40,787 nucleotides of DNA from Candidatus Saccharimonadota bacterium. Lineage in GTDB: Bacteria; Patescibacteriota; Saccharimonadia; Saccharimonadales; Saccharimonadaceae. Below, one piece after another: positions 16,946 through 24,999 of this stretch. The DNA lies in assembly GCA_030528625.1 (NCBI GenBank), contig JAUMYN010000002.1:132104-172890 (forward strand), written 5' to 3'. The notes beneath the pieces were generated by a model. The model searched no databases. It saw only the letters and a list, made by a program, of their open reading frames with translations, and was not told where the DNA came from. The position numbers and the translations under genes were made by a program. Numbering within the stretch: the first letter of the stretch is position 1; each line of letters begins with the position of its first letter.

Positions 16946-18046
16946 CTAGCTCTTCATTGGCATAATAATATGCATATAGTCGGTTTGCTTGGCTGCTTCT
17001 TTGATAATACACGGCGCTAGTTTGCCGCTGAAGGCAAATTCTACTACGCCGCCATCAGTGACCGCTAATGCCTCAATGAGATAGCGCGAGTTTAGCGTCA
17101 CCGTACCATTGCCTTTTACCTTGGCCGCCGCCTCAGAAGTATTTTCGCCTAGCTCAGAGGCCACCGAGTGAACAGAGAGCGACGACGCTTCTTCATCGGC
17201 GCTTAACGTGATACCGCCGCCTGAATCACGGGCGAACAGGCTTGCAATCTTGGTGATACGAGAAAAATCAGCCTTGTCGATCACCGCAGTAGTTTCGGAC
17301 GAGGCGGGAATAAGCTGGCGATAGTTCGGAAAGGCGCCGTCAATCAGGCGGCTTACCAGCTCCATCTGCGGCGTTTGAAACCCAACCTGCGCATCATTAA
17401 ATACAATAGCCACTTCCTCGACCGACTCATCAAGGCTACGCAACACCTCCTGGAGCGTCGATGCTGGAATCACCGCTGCGATCTCCGCCTCAGTCGACAT
17501 GAGCCGCCGCTCCGCCAAGCGATAGCCGTCGGTGGCTGCTAGATACAGCGCGCCCTCGTGTGTGTGCCAGTAGACACCGGTCAGCACCGCCCGCGTCATA
17601 TCAGAGCTGGTCGCCACAATAGTCTGCGCCACGGCCCGCTTGAGCTCCTCGGTCGACAGGGTAATAGTGACGCCATTCGCCTCATCAATTGTCGGTAGCT
17701 CTGGAAATTCATCAGCCACCACGCCGTTAATAACCGACGAAAACTTTCCCGAGGTAATATGAAGGTGATTATCTTTGGCACTGAGCGATATGACGCCAGC
17801 TGGCAACCCAGAGATAAAATCGCTCATCAGTCGCGCCGGAATGGTAATTGAGCCCGGCGTCTCCACCTTGGCGCCGACATATTGCGTAGCGGCAATTTCC
17901 AGGTTGGTTGCCGCCACCACGAGACGGCCGCCGTCAGTTCGCAACAAAATATTGTTCAAGATAGCTAATTCATTGCGGCTAGTGGCGACTCGACTAATCG
18001 CATTTAGCGCCTTGGTGAGGTTTTCTTGAGTAACAGTTATATTCAT
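16946..18046 (-). CDS. dnaN: DNA polymerase III beta subunit (sliding clamp)
   Basis: A 366-residue product, the normal length for DnaN, starting MNITVTQENLTKALNAISRV. The recognisable features are the three repeated clamp domains, the ISLSAKDNHLHITSG pattern and the C-terminal MHIIMPMKS. The clamp ring tethers the replicative polymerase to DNA. I chose the ATG at 18046 because AAAGGA precedes it and the family starts there; a longer frame to 18118 adds non-homologous residues. It lies downstream of dnaA in the same direction, the usual bacterial order. Its stop codon directly abuts the stop of the converging PEGA gene with no spacer. Confidence 0.97.
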   Translation of the reverse strand: MNITVTQENLTKALNAISRVATSRNELAILNNILLRTDGGRLVVAATNLEIAATQYVGAKVETPGSITIPARLMSDFISGLPAGVISLSAKDNHLHITSGKFSSVINGVVADEFPELPTIDEANGVTITLSTEELKRAVAQTIVATSSDMTRAVLTGVYWHTHEGALYLAATDGYRLAERRLMSTEAEIAAVIPASTLQEVLRSLDESVEEVAIVFNDAQVGFQTPQMELVSRLIDGAFPNYRQLIPASSETTAVIDKADFSRITKIASLFARDSGGGITLSADEEASSLSVHSVASELGENTSEAAAKVKGNGTVTLNSRYLIEALAVTDGGVVEFAFSGKLAPCIIKEAAKQTDYMHIIMPMKS

Positions 18047-18301
18047 TATCTTTTCCTTTCTTTTCTCTCGCGTTAGTAATAATAGGTGCTGTGGAAACTG
18101 GGTATAATTAGTGTTCAAACAGGGGTGGTTGCGGTAGGTTACCCTGTGGAAGGGGCTGTTGATTGATGTAGAGAACTGGGTGGATAAGTAACCGGTTCCT
18201 CACAGCTTGACATAGGCGTGTTGGTCGCAGTTGGGGACATATATCAACTCGTCCACCGCCTAACCACCGCCTATACACAGCTTTTCCACTGGTTTTACAC
18301 A
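18047..18301. other. dnaA-dnaN intergenic region with a loose cluster of DnaA boxes (candidate part of oriC)
   Basis: DnaA-box-like 9-mers: GTTTCCACA (minus, 18090-18098), CCTTCCACA (minus, 18145-18153), TTATCCACC (minus, 18179-18187), CTATACACA (plus, 18271-18279), TTTTCCACT (plus, 18282-18290) and TTTTACACA (plus, 18293-18301, overlapping the dnaA stop). Most differ by one or two bases from TTWTNCACA. No other gene is visible here. Confidence 0.6.
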
Positions 18302-19644
18302 TAAAGCCGCTCCCTGACGTCGTTAATCTGTTCGCGAATAGATAGGTTAGTAAGGCTTTCTCGGGTGATTTTGTCGACGGAGTGCATGGCAGTAGTGTGA
18401 TCCTTGCGTCCTAGCTCTTGGGCGATTTTAGGAAAGCTTAGCTTCAGCTCGCTGCGCAGTAGATACATGGCGATTTGTCGCGGCTGCACAATATATTTGT
18501 CGCGCCGCGCCGAACACATATCTTTCACATCAATACCGAAGTGCCGCGCTGTCTTGTCGATGATCTGCTTGGCGGTAATGTGGTGTGGCCGCGCCTGCTT
18601 CATATTCCCCAGTAGTCCTTCGGCAGCTGCTAGATCGGGTGTGAAGTTTTGCATCTCGGCATACGCCAGTAGTCGATTAAGCGCTCCTTCGAGTTCGCGA
18701 ATATTGGTTTTGAAATTGCTAGCCAGGAACTCGACCACCTCGGCTGGCAGGGCTGTGTCGCTTTGGGCGGCCTTGGCACTGACGATGGCGCAGCGCGTTT
18801 CGTAATCTGGCATCTGAATATCAATAGCCATACCCCATTCGAAGCGGCTGCGCAGGCGGTCGGTCAGGGTTGGGATGCTTTTGGGGGGCTTGTCGGAGCT
18901 GATGATAATCTGCTTATTGTTCTGGTGCAGGTCGTTAAAAGTATGAAAGAATTCGTCCTGGGTTTTTTCCTTGCCGGCGATAAACTGCATGTCGTCAACA
19001 ATGAGCACATCGACGTGGCGATATTTTTCGGAGAAACCTTGTTTTTTGAAGCGGATTGAATCGAGAAACTCATTAACGAAGGCCTCGGTGGTGGTGTAGA
19101 GCACGCGCGCCGAGGGCTGGCGGCGGAGGATTTCATTGCCAACGGCCTGCATAAGGTGAGTTTTACCCAGGCCGGCACCGCCGTACAGATAGAGCGGATT
19201 ATATTTAGTGCCCGGGTTAGCCGCCACGGCTTGACAGGCAGCATGAGCCAGATCATTACTAGAGCCGACAATAAACGAATCGAAGGTGTAGCGGGGATTA
19301 AGGTTGGAGGCGGAGCGGTTGCGCGGAGCGGTGATGGTTGGCGTTTTGGCGACGGCTTCGATCGGCGCATCACGATTAACTCGCGGTTTTTTCTTGCCGG
19401 AGGCGATAGTGTAGTGGATGGTATTTGCGGTAATGCCATGTTTGGCGAGGATTTCGCGGATTTTAGTATGAAACCGCTTCTCTAGCTGCGCCTTAATAAA
19501 AATATTAGGCGAAACGATCACCACCTCATCGTCATTGATAATATCTAGCGAGGTTTGCTGGAACCAGGATGAAAACGACGGTGTTTGAACGCTCACCTCC
19601 ATTTCCCCCAGCACACTCTGCCAAATTACCACCGGCTTTTTCAC
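18295..19644 (-). CDS. dnaA: chromosomal replication initiator DnaA
   Basis: A 449-residue protein with the four DnaA parts: helicase-loading N-domain, variable linker (about 80-115), AAA+ domain with GGAGLGKT at 155-162 and VLIVDDMQF, and the C-terminal DNA-binding domain with the signature KIAQELGRKDHTTAMHS. It opens oriC and loads the helicase. The start is GTG at 19642-19644, with GGGAG eight bases upstream. Its promoter overlaps a DnaA box, suggesting self-repression. It is divergent from rpmH. Confidence 0.98.
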   Translation of the reverse strand: MKKPVVIWQSVLGEMEVSVQTPSFSSWFQQTSLDIINDDEVVIVSPNIFIKAQLEKRFHTKIREILAKHGITANTIHYTIASGKKKPRVNRDAPIEAVAKTPTITAPRNRSASNLNPRYTFDSFIVGSSNDLAHAACQAVAANPGTKYNPLYLYGGAGLGKTHLMQAVGNEILRRQPSARVLYTTTEAFVNEFLDSIRFKKQGFSEKYRHVDVLIVDDMQFIAGKEKTQDEFFHTFNDLHQNNKQIIISSDKPPKSIPTLTDRLRSRFEWGMAIDIQMPDYETRCAIVSAKAAQSDTALPAEVVEFLASNFKTNIRELEGALNRLLAYAEMQNFTPDLAAAEGLLGNMKQARPHHITAKQIIDKTARHFGIDVKDMCSARRDKYIVQPRQIAMYLLRSELKLSFPKIAQELGRKDHTTAMHSVDKITRESLTNLSIREQINDVRERLYV

Positions 19645-19675
19645 GTCTTTTACTCCCTCTCGTTAGCTTAGTATC

Positions 19676-19704
19676 ACTATAGCAACCGCGGAGGTTTTCC
19701 ACAA
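19676..19704 (-). promoter_or_regulatory. dnaA promoter overlapping a DnaA box
   Basis: On the minus strand, -35 TTGTGG (19699-19704), a 17-nt spacer and extended -10 TGC-TATAGT (box at 19676-19681). The -35 shares bases with the DnaA box at 19695-19703. Confidence 0.65.
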
Positions 19705-19855
19705 GCACCAGTGGGATAAATAGAGTAGTGTGATAATAGGGGTGATGTTTTCCACAGCCAAACAGCACATCTGTTAATCTGTGGAAAAAACAGGATGAAA
19801 AGTGGAAAACAATCAGTGCTGCCTCTTAGCTGCGGTGCGCGAAGTACTGAAAATC

Positions 19856-19884
19856 TTGCATTATAGTGCAAAAAACGATACAAT
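19856..19884 (+). promoter_or_regulatory. rpmH promoter
   Basis: TTGCAT at 19856-19861, a 17-nt spacer, TACAAT at 19879-19884. The ATG is 9 nt after the -10, so the leader is about 3 nt. Confidence 0.65.
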
Positions 19885-19893
19885 AAGGCAAGT

Positions 19894-20031
19894 ATGCCAA
19901 AGCGAACATATCAACCACACACTCGTCACCGCGCCAAGACCCATGGCTTTCGCGCGCGGGTGTCGACTAAGGCCGGTCGTGCCGTTTTGAAGCGCCGCCG
20001 CCTCAAGGGGCGAGCCAAGATCGCCATCTAA
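19894..20031 (+). CDS. rpmH: 50S ribosomal protein bL34
   Basis: A 45-residue protein, [20 protein letters not shown] then [17 protein letters not shown]-like sequence, matching the bL34 consensus (KRTYQPS...THGFRARM.TK.GR.VL..RR.KGR). Length is typical. It heads the rightward group rpmH-rnpA-yidC-jag next to dnaA, the conserved order in most bacteria. Confidence 0.96.
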   Translation: MPKRTYQPHTRHRAKTHGFRARVSTKAGRAVLKRRRLKGRAKIAI

Positions 20032-20036
20032 GATCG

Positions 20037-20062
20037 AATCACCCGTCACCTGGCGGGTGATT
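20037..20062 (+). terminator. hairpin between rpmH and rnpA
   Basis: Perfect 9-bp stem AATCACCCG (20037-20045) / CGGGTGATT (20054-20062) with an 8-nt loop, followed only by TTG. It may be a weak terminator or an RNA-processing or stability element; the rnpA -10 box follows seven bases later. Confidence 0.5.
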
Positions 20063-20068
20063 TTGCGG

Positions 20069-20084
20069 TATACTTAGAAATATG
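20069..20084 (+). promoter_or_regulatory. -10 box near rnpA start
   Basis: TATACT at 20069-20074, 7 nt before the ATG at 20082. A matching -35 is not clear because the hairpin fills that space. Confidence 0.5.
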
Positions 20085-20429
20085 TTAACCCAACCTCATC
20101 GATTTCACGGCCACAACAGCCTGCGCTATGTTTATCGGCACGGCCAGGCGGTGCGCACCTCGCAACTGATCGTGCGGCACTTAGATAACCCGCGCCGTAC
20201 CGCTAGCCGATTTTCGGTGGTGGTGAGTAAAAAAGTACTCAAATCGGCGGTACTGCGCAATCGCGTGCGCCGCCGTCTCTACGAGATTGTGCGCCATGAG
20301 CTACCCACGCTGAGATCAGGGGTTGACGTGGTGTTGATCGTGGTGTCGCCAGAAGTACTGACGCTTGATCACGCGACGCTCAATGGCCTGGTGCGACAAC
20401 TATTCGCTAGCGGCCGACTGTATAAATAG
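20082..20429 (+). CDS. rnpA: ribonuclease P protein component
   Basis: A 115-residue basic protein with the RnpA signature KSAVLRNRVRRRLYE and the preceding SRFSVVVSKKV strand. It binds RNase P RNA and helps mature tRNA 5' ends. The length is normal and the position between rpmH and yidC is the conserved one. Confidence 0.95.
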   Translation: MLTQPHRFHGHNSLRYVYRHGQAVRTSQLIVRHLDNPRRTASRFSVVVSKKVLKSAVLRNRVRRRLYEIVRHELPTLRSGVDVVLIVVSPEVLTLDHATLNGLVRQLFASGRLYK

Positions 20430-20437
20430 CGGATTAT

Positions 20438-20456
20438 CTGCTATACTACGGACATG
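20438..20456 (+). promoter_or_regulatory. -10 box with predicted leaderless start for yidC
   Basis: TATACT at 20442-20447 preceded by TG, then 6 nt and the ATG at 20454. Confidence 0.6.
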
Positions 20457-21359
20457 AGTTTTTTTGATGTGGTAATAGTGCAGCCGATTTTTAATCTGCT
20501 GATGGCAATTTACGGACTAATTCCCGATTTCGGGATTAGCGTGGTGATATTTACGATCATTGTGCGTTTGGCGCTGTGGCCGCTAGTGAAAAAGCAGCTT
20601 CGTCAGGCCAAGGCAATGCGCAAGATGCAGCCAGAGCTGGCCAAGTTAAAAGTGAAATACAAAAATAATCGCCAGATGCAGAGCGTGGCGATGCTGGAGT
20701 TGTATAAAAAGCACAATGTCAGTTTGTTTGGGTCAATGGCAATTCTGTTGATACAGTTGCCGATTTTGTTCGGCATCTACCGCGTGGTGCAGCTGTTCGT
20801 GTTGCATCGCGATCAGCTGGGGCAGTACACCTATGACGTGCTCGAGCACGTTCCGGTAGTAGAGCGGCTGATTCAGCACCCCGAGACATTTAATCAGAAT
20901 TTCCTAGGCATGATTGATCTGACGAAGCAGGCGGTGTCGCAGCATGGTACGGAGGTAGCTTTGGTGCTACTGGCGCTGGCGGCGGCAGTGCTTCAGTTCT
21001 TCCTCTCTAAACAGCTATCGCCAAACAGTGACAGTAAACGGCGGCTACGCGATGTTCTGGCTGAGGCTGGGCAAGGTAAGGACGCCGATCAGGCAGAAGT
21101 AAACGCCATCATGATGCGCAAAATGATGAAGGTGCTGCCAGTGATGCTGTTCTTTATCATGATTTCGCTACCGGGCGCACTGGCGCTCTACCTAGCAACC
21201 GCTAATGCAGCAGCCTACATCCAGAACGCGATCATCATGAAGCAAGATGGCGATGATGAGCCGGCCGCGCCAACTAAGGCTGCGCCAGCGAAGTCGGCTG
21301 CTAAGCGGGCCTCGTCGGCGAAAGAGGCGCGGATAACGCGAATAAAAGCAAAGGAGTAG
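20454..21359 (+). CDS. yidC: membrane protein insertase YidC/Oxa1 family
   Basis: A 301-residue Oxa1-type insertase of the short, Gram-positive kind. Membrane helices appear near 25-45 (GISVVIFTIIVRLALWPLV, with the conserved basic residue inside the first helix), 92-115, 162-180 and 218-250. A coiled hairpin of basic residues (KKQLRQAKAMRKMQPELAKL) lies between helices one and two. The C-terminal tail is Ala/Lys-rich, as in YidC proteins that bind ribosomes. It inserts membrane proteins, alone or with Sec. jag follows by one base. Confidence 0.95.
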   Translation: MSFFDVVIVQPIFNLLMAIYGLIPDFGISVVIFTIIVRLALWPLVKKQLRQAKAMRKMQPELAKLKVKYKNNRQMQSVAMLELYKKHNVSLFGSMAILLIQLPILFGIYRVVQLFVLHRDQLGQYTYDVLEHVPVVERLIQHPETFNQNFLGMIDLTKQAVSQHGTEVALVLLALAAAVLQFFLSKQLSPNSDSKRRLRDVLAEAGQGKDADQAEVNAIMMRKMMKVLPVMLFFIMISLPGALALYLATANAAAYIQNAIIMKQDGDDEPAAPTKAAPAKSAAKRASSAKEARITRIKAKE

Positions 21360-21360
21360 C

Positions 21361-21816
21361 ATGGAGCGGGCAGAGATAGTAGCACTGAGCAAGCAATACC
21401 TCGAGGATGTACTGACCTTTTTTGATCTGAATATTGAGGTCGAGGTGGTAATTGAGGACGAAGTGGTAGTAGTGCGGGTGCCGTCAACCGAGCGCAATAG
21501 CCTGCTGATTGGTAAGAATGCCGAAACGCTGCGCAGCCTGCAACACTTACTAGCGTCGATGCTGCGCAATAAAAACACCTCGGTACATCGGGTCAATGTA
21601 GATATTGCTGACTACAAAAAGCAGCATGCCGAGAAGATTGCTGAAAAGGCGCGCGGCTGGATTGAAGAAGTGCGGCGCACCGGGGAGCGCAAGACGATTG
21701 AACTGAACGCGGCCGACCGCTGGGTGGTGCATCATGTTGCCAGTGAGTACGACGATATCGAAACACATTCCGAGGGTGAGGGGCGAGCGCGAAGGCTGGT
21801 GATGGGGTTGCGATAG
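21361..21816 (+). CDS. jag: Jag/KhpB RNA-binding protein (KH and R3H domains)
   Basis: A 151-residue protein with a KH-type core (SLLIGKNAETLRSLQHLLA, with the GxxG-like loop reading IGKN) and a C-terminal R3H domain (RKTIELNAADRWVVHHVAS, then a GEGRARRLVMG ending). The N-terminal Jag domain of some relatives is missing or reduced. It binds RNA and is linked to cell-envelope control in Gram-positive bacteria. GGAG overlapping the yidC stop serves as the ribosome site, so it is an operon partner of yidC. Confidence 0.93.
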   Translation: MERAEIVALSKQYLEDVLTFFDLNIEVEVVIEDEVVVVRVPSTERNSLLIGKNAETLRSLQHLLASMLRNKNTSVHRVNVDIADYKKQHAEKIAEKARGWIEEVRRTGERKTIELNAADRWVVHHVASEYDDIETHSEGEGRARRLVMGLR

Positions 21817-21820
21817 TCTC

Positions 21821-21850
21821 ACACTAGTCAGGGGATTGGCTGACTAGTGT
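21821..21850. terminator. 11-bp perfect hairpin between converging genes
   Basis: ACACTAGTCAG (21821-21831) and CTGACTAGTGT (21840-21850) with an 8-nt loop. It overlaps the stop codon of the leftward glycosyltransferase. No T-run follows on the + side, so termination strength is uncertain. Confidence 0.6.
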
Positions 21851-22878
21851 CGCTTGATGAACGACGACAGAAATATTGCTAGCTGCTTAAAATTTGATAA
21901 CACCCCCCCGAAGGTCAGCGCCGCAAAGGGATGTTTGGTGAGGCGGCGTAGGATATTCTCGAGAAGGTATTTTTTAGCACCGATATAATGGGTGTTTTGA
22001 GCGACCGCCAGGCCATCGCTTGCCCCCTGGCGAATGAGGCTCAGCTTCTCCTCGAGGGGGAGCCCTGAGCGGCTTACCAACATCCAATATGATAGGAGCC
22101 AGCGCCACTTTACCCAGTGAGCCAATTCTTGCGTCTTGCGGACAGGGCGCTTGCCAATGAATGCATCAAGGGCCGCGTTGTTTATCTGGCGATATTCGGG
22201 GACGATCGATGAGCGTCGAAATACGTTTGTCCCGCGATTAACGAGATAGCTATAGGTAATATCGGGGATGATGCACAGGCGGCGGCAGTGAGCGAGATAG
22301 GAAAAAGCGAACAGCAGATCTTCGCCAAACCACACATCATCCCTAAAGCGTAGTTTGTGGCGGCGAATAATATCGGCCCGGAACAACTTATTCCATAGGT
22401 TGTATAGTGTGCCGTCTTGTCCGATGGAGGTGAGGGTGAAATCGACAATATCCTCCTCGACCGTAGCTGGCTGAGGTGACACTGGCGTCACACTTTGGGG
22501 GGTAAGTCGCTTGATCTGCCAGCCTGACACCAGTAAATCGGCGTCGGTTGAATCGATCGCCCGAATGATGGTGTAGAGTGTCCCCGGTAGAATTGTATCG
22601 TCTGAGTCATAAAACTGGATATACTGCCCTCGAGCCCTAGCAAGTCCAAGATTGCGCGCGCTGGAGGGACCGCCATTTTCTTTAGAGTAGATCCGTACTC
22701 GCCTATCTTTGGTGGCGTAGCGCTTCATTAAGGCTAGCGAGTCATCCGTTGATCCATCATCCACTAGAATAAGTTCAAAATCCCGAAACTCCTCGTGTAG
22801 GATGGCGGTAACGATACCATCAAGATATTCGGCCGCATTATATACTGGAATGATAATACTCAGAGTCGGGGCTTTCAT
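21844..22878 (-). CDS. family 2 glycosyltransferase
   Basis: A 344-residue GT-A-fold enzyme: LSIIIPVYNAAEYLDG at the start, LVDDGSTDDS, GGPSSARNLGL and the metal-binding DSDD (in QFYDSDDTILPG). GT2 enzymes of this type add sugars to surface polysaccharides at the inner membrane face; donor and acceptor cannot be told. I start at the ATG 22878 because TACACT lies seven bases upstream and the family begins there; the longer frame to 22920 runs into the promoter. It is divergent from the ABC exporter. Confidence 0.92.
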   Translation of the reverse strand: MKAPTLSIIIPVYNAAEYLDGIVTAILHEEFRDFELILVDDGSTDDSLALMKRYATKDRRVRIYSKENGGPSSARNLGLARARGQYIQFYDSDDTILPGTLYTIIRAIDSTDADLLVSGWQIKRLTPQSVTPVSPQPATVEEDIVDFTLTSIGQDGTLYNLWNKLFRADIIRRHKLRFRDDVWFGEDLLFAFSYLAHCRRLCIIPDITYSYLVNRGTNVFRRSSIVPEYRQINNAALDAFIGKRPVRKTQELAHWVKWRWLLSYWMLVSRSGLPLEEKLSLIRQGASDGLAVAQNTHYIGAKKYLLENILRRLTKHPFAALTFGGVLSNFKQLAIFLSSFIKRH

Positions 22879-22885
22879 GTATTCA

Positions 22886-22914
22886 AGTGTATCTGTCGCC
22901 AGAGTAAAACACAA
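22886..22914 (-). promoter_or_regulatory. promoter for the family 2 glycosyltransferase
   Basis: Minus-strand TTGTGT (22909-22914), a 17-nt spacer, and TACACT (22886-22891), 7 nt before the ATG. Confidence 0.6.
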
Positions 22915-22926
22915 GGCCACATGTGG

Positions 22927-22942
22927 TATAATGGAGGATATG
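22927..22942 (+). promoter_or_regulatory. -10 box near the ABC permease start
   Basis: TATAAT at 22927-22932, then GGAGGAT and the ATG at 22940. The gap is 7 nt. The GGAGG is too close to the ATG (2 nt) for normal ribosome spacing, and the upstream ATG at 22931 lies inside the -10 box, so 22940 is the likely start. Confidence 0.55.
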
Positions 22943-23764
22943 CAAAGAAGAGGTGTGCTGAGTAAGCAAAACAGAGTTTTGCTCTATGAGCTGGTAAAAA
23001 CTGATTTTAAACTGCGCTATCAAGGGTCATTTCTAGGGATCGTCTGGTCGGTACTAAAGCCGCTCCTGCTGTTCGCGGTGATGTATATGGTGTTCGTGCA
23101 CTTCTTGAAGTTTACTGACGGCACGCCGCAATACCCTATCGTGCTACTGCTCGGCATTACGCTATGGGCCTTTTTTTCCGAAGCGACTAGCGTTGGTATG
23201 CAATCAATTGTTGGACGCGGCGATATCTTGCGGAAGATCAACTTCCCGAAGTATATTATCATTCTGTCGGCAATGACTAGTTCGCTTATTTCGTTGAGCA
23301 TTAACCTCGTTGTGGTCATTATCTTTGCACTGGCCACCGGTATTCAATTTACCGGACTGGCACTTTTAGCACCGATCAATATCCTACAACTCTTTATCTT
23401 GGCCTTCGGCTGCTCATTAATACTATCGACACTGTATGTTAAATTTCGTGACATTGGACATATCTGGGAGGTGGTGGCTCAGATACTGTTTTATGCGACA
23501 CCGATTTTCTATCCGCTGACGATGGTGGCAGGAAGAGAGCTGTTTGGTGTGTCGGTATCCCAGCTGATTATGTTAAATCCTTTAGCACAGACCATTCAAG
23601 ATGCGCGGCATAACCTTATATCGCCCACTACTGTACCGACTACCTGGGAAGTGCAAACAAATGCTATAGCAATGGCGGTACCACTCATTATTACCGCGCT
23701 CATTCTGGGGATCGGTATTTGGTATTTTTCGAGAAATTCTAAAAGATTTGCGGAGATAATGTAG
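22940..23764 (+). CDS. ABC-2 type polysaccharide export permease (Wzm/TagG-like)
   Basis: A 274-residue protein with six predicted membrane helices in the ABC-2 pattern. It opens LLYELVKTDFKLRYQGSFLG, then IVWSVLKPLLLFAVMYMVF, typical of Wzm/TagG permeases, and contains the conserved YATPIFYPLTMV near the end. With the ATPase encoded next it exports lipid-linked polysaccharide across the membrane. The stop TAG and the GTG of the ATPase share one base (TAGTG), so the two are translationally coupled. Confidence 0.93.
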   Translation: MQRRGVLSKQNRVLLYELVKTDFKLRYQGSFLGIVWSVLKPLLLFAVMYMVFVHFLKFTDGTPQYPIVLLLGITLWAFFSEATSVGMQSIVGRGDILRKINFPKYIIILSAMTSSLISLSINLVVVIIFALATGIQFTGLALLAPINILQLFILAFGCSLILSTLYVKFRDIGHIWEVVAQILFYATPIFYPLTMVAGRELFGVSVSQLIMLNPLAQTIQDARHNLISPTTVPTTWEVQTNAIAMAVPLIITALILGIGIWYFSRNSKRFAEIM

Positions 23765-24999
23765 TGGTCGGAAATAAAAAACAGAACGCTGTCGCGCTCA
23801 AGGTTAGCCATATTAACAAAAGCTTTCGCTTGCCAACAGAGCAGGCGAATGGTATCAAGCAGGCGGTCATTAACTACCTTAAGGGTATTAAGGGCTATAA
23901 GCAGCAGCAGGTTCTGAGAGATATTAGCTTTACGGTAGAAAAAGGTGATTTTTTCGGCATCGTCGGGCGTAATGGTTCGGGTAAGTCGACTCTGCTAAAG
24001 CTTATTTCGCAGATTTATCAGCCCGATAGCGGCAAGATTACCGTTAATGGAAAGTTAGTGCCGTTTATTGAGTTGGGTGTTGGCTTTAATCCAGAGCTGA
24101 CTGGTCGAGAAAATATTTATATGAACGGGGCGCTGCTCGGTTTTTCGCGTGAGGAGATGGCCGATATGTATGACGATATCGTCGCCTTTGCCGAGCTTGA
24201 CGAATTTATGGATCAAAAGCTGAAGAATTACTCGAGCGGTATGCAGGTCCGGTTGGCGTTTTCTATCGCCATCAAGGCCGATGCGGATATCCTGGTATTG
24301 GACGAGGTGCTGGCGGTCGGCGACGAATCGTTCCAGCGAAAATGTTTTCAGTATTTTGCCGAACTAAAGAAGCGAAAAAAGACGGTTATTTTGGTGACGC
24401 ACTCTATGGATCACGTTACCAAGTTTTGCAACAGAGCAGCCCTTATAGACAAGGGTTATGAGATGACAGTTGGAAAGCCGGGTGAGATTGCCCAGCTGTA
24501 TCGCAGTTTGAATATGCAGGAAATCGAGCAGCCTAAGGAACAGGACGCACAAAAACCGGAAAACAACAGGATCGGCACTAAAAAGCGGGATATATCGATC
24601 GACATAGCCTATCAGCGAAAAAACCAACAGCTACACTTTGCTGCTACTATCGAAACAAAAAGTAATATTATCGATCCAGTCTTTACGTTTGTTATTCAAA
24701 AAGACACGGGGGAGCCGGTGTATCGATGGGTAACCGACGAGAAGCTAAAGGGTGAGGAGTTTGTGCTTGCGAAAAATCGACCAGTGAAGCTCACTCTGGC
24801 CCTGCAGGACGTCTTTCCTGATGGGGTATTCAGTGTTCAAGTAGCTGTTAAGAAGAGGGATAGAACGGAGGATTATTTATTGATTAATGATTGTCTTAAA
24901 TTTGAAATTATCAATAAACAATCGCCGCATCCGTATGATAATCTGTGGAAGCCGCGAGAAGAGTTTTTGATGGAGGCCGTCAATGAGAAGACTGCGTGA
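23764..24999 (+). CDS. polysaccharide ABC exporter ATPase with C-terminal Wzt-like domain
   Basis: A 411-residue ATPase: Walker A GRNGSGKST at 68-76, signature YSSGM at 156-160, Walker B ILVLDE at 176-181, then the H-loop VTHSMDH. The PFIELGVGFNPELTGRENIY stretch is diagnostic of Wzt/TagH/RfbB ATPases. Residues from about 270 form an extra beta-rich domain comparable to the Wzt C-terminal domain, which in O-antigen exporters reads the capped end of the finished chain. That suggests the glycan exported here carries a terminal modification, possibly the pyruvate added by the enzyme encoded two genes later. Start is GTG. Confidence 0.94.
   Translation: MVGNKKQNAVALKVSHINKSFRLPTEQANGIKQAVINYLKGIKGYKQQQVLRDISFTVEKGDFFGIVGRNGSGKSTLLKLISQIYQPDSGKITVNGKLVPFIELGVGFNPELTGRENIYMNGALLGFSREEMADMYDDIVAFAELDEFMDQKLKNYSSGMQVRLAFSIAIKADADILVLDEVLAVGDESFQRKCFQYFAELKKRKKTVILVTHSMDHVTKFCNRAALIDKGYEMTVGKPGEIAQLYRSLNMQEIEQPKEQDAQKPENNRIGTKKRDISIDIAYQRKNQQLHFAATIETKSNIIDPVFTFVIQKDTGEPVYRWVTDEKLKGEEFVLAKNRPVKLTLALQDVFPDGVFSVQVAVKKRDRTEDYLLINDCLKFEIINKQSPHPYDNLWKPREEFLMEAVNEKTA

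Larger units (their letters stand above)
19645..19893. other. rpmH-dnaA intergenic region with strong DnaA boxes (best oriC candidate)
   Basis: Three perfect TTTTCCACA boxes lie at 19695-19703 (plus), 19748-19756 (plus) and 19780-19788 (minus), with a near-match TTTTCCACT at 19801-19809 (minus). Divergent promoters for dnaA and rpmH sit at the two ends. The gene order rpmH-dnaA-dnaN is the ancestral bacterial origin layout. I see no clear AT-rich unwinding element longer than about 20 bp. Confidence 0.8.

Noticed and set aside
18047-18118. A longer dnaN start at 18118
   Set aside because: The added 24 residues do not look like a clamp, and the ATG at 18046 has an AAAGGA site and the family's usual first residues.
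22802-22939. A longer start for the ABC permease
   Set aside because: It would cover the divergent promoters and the start of the opposing gene. The ATG at 22940 fits the -10 box and family length.
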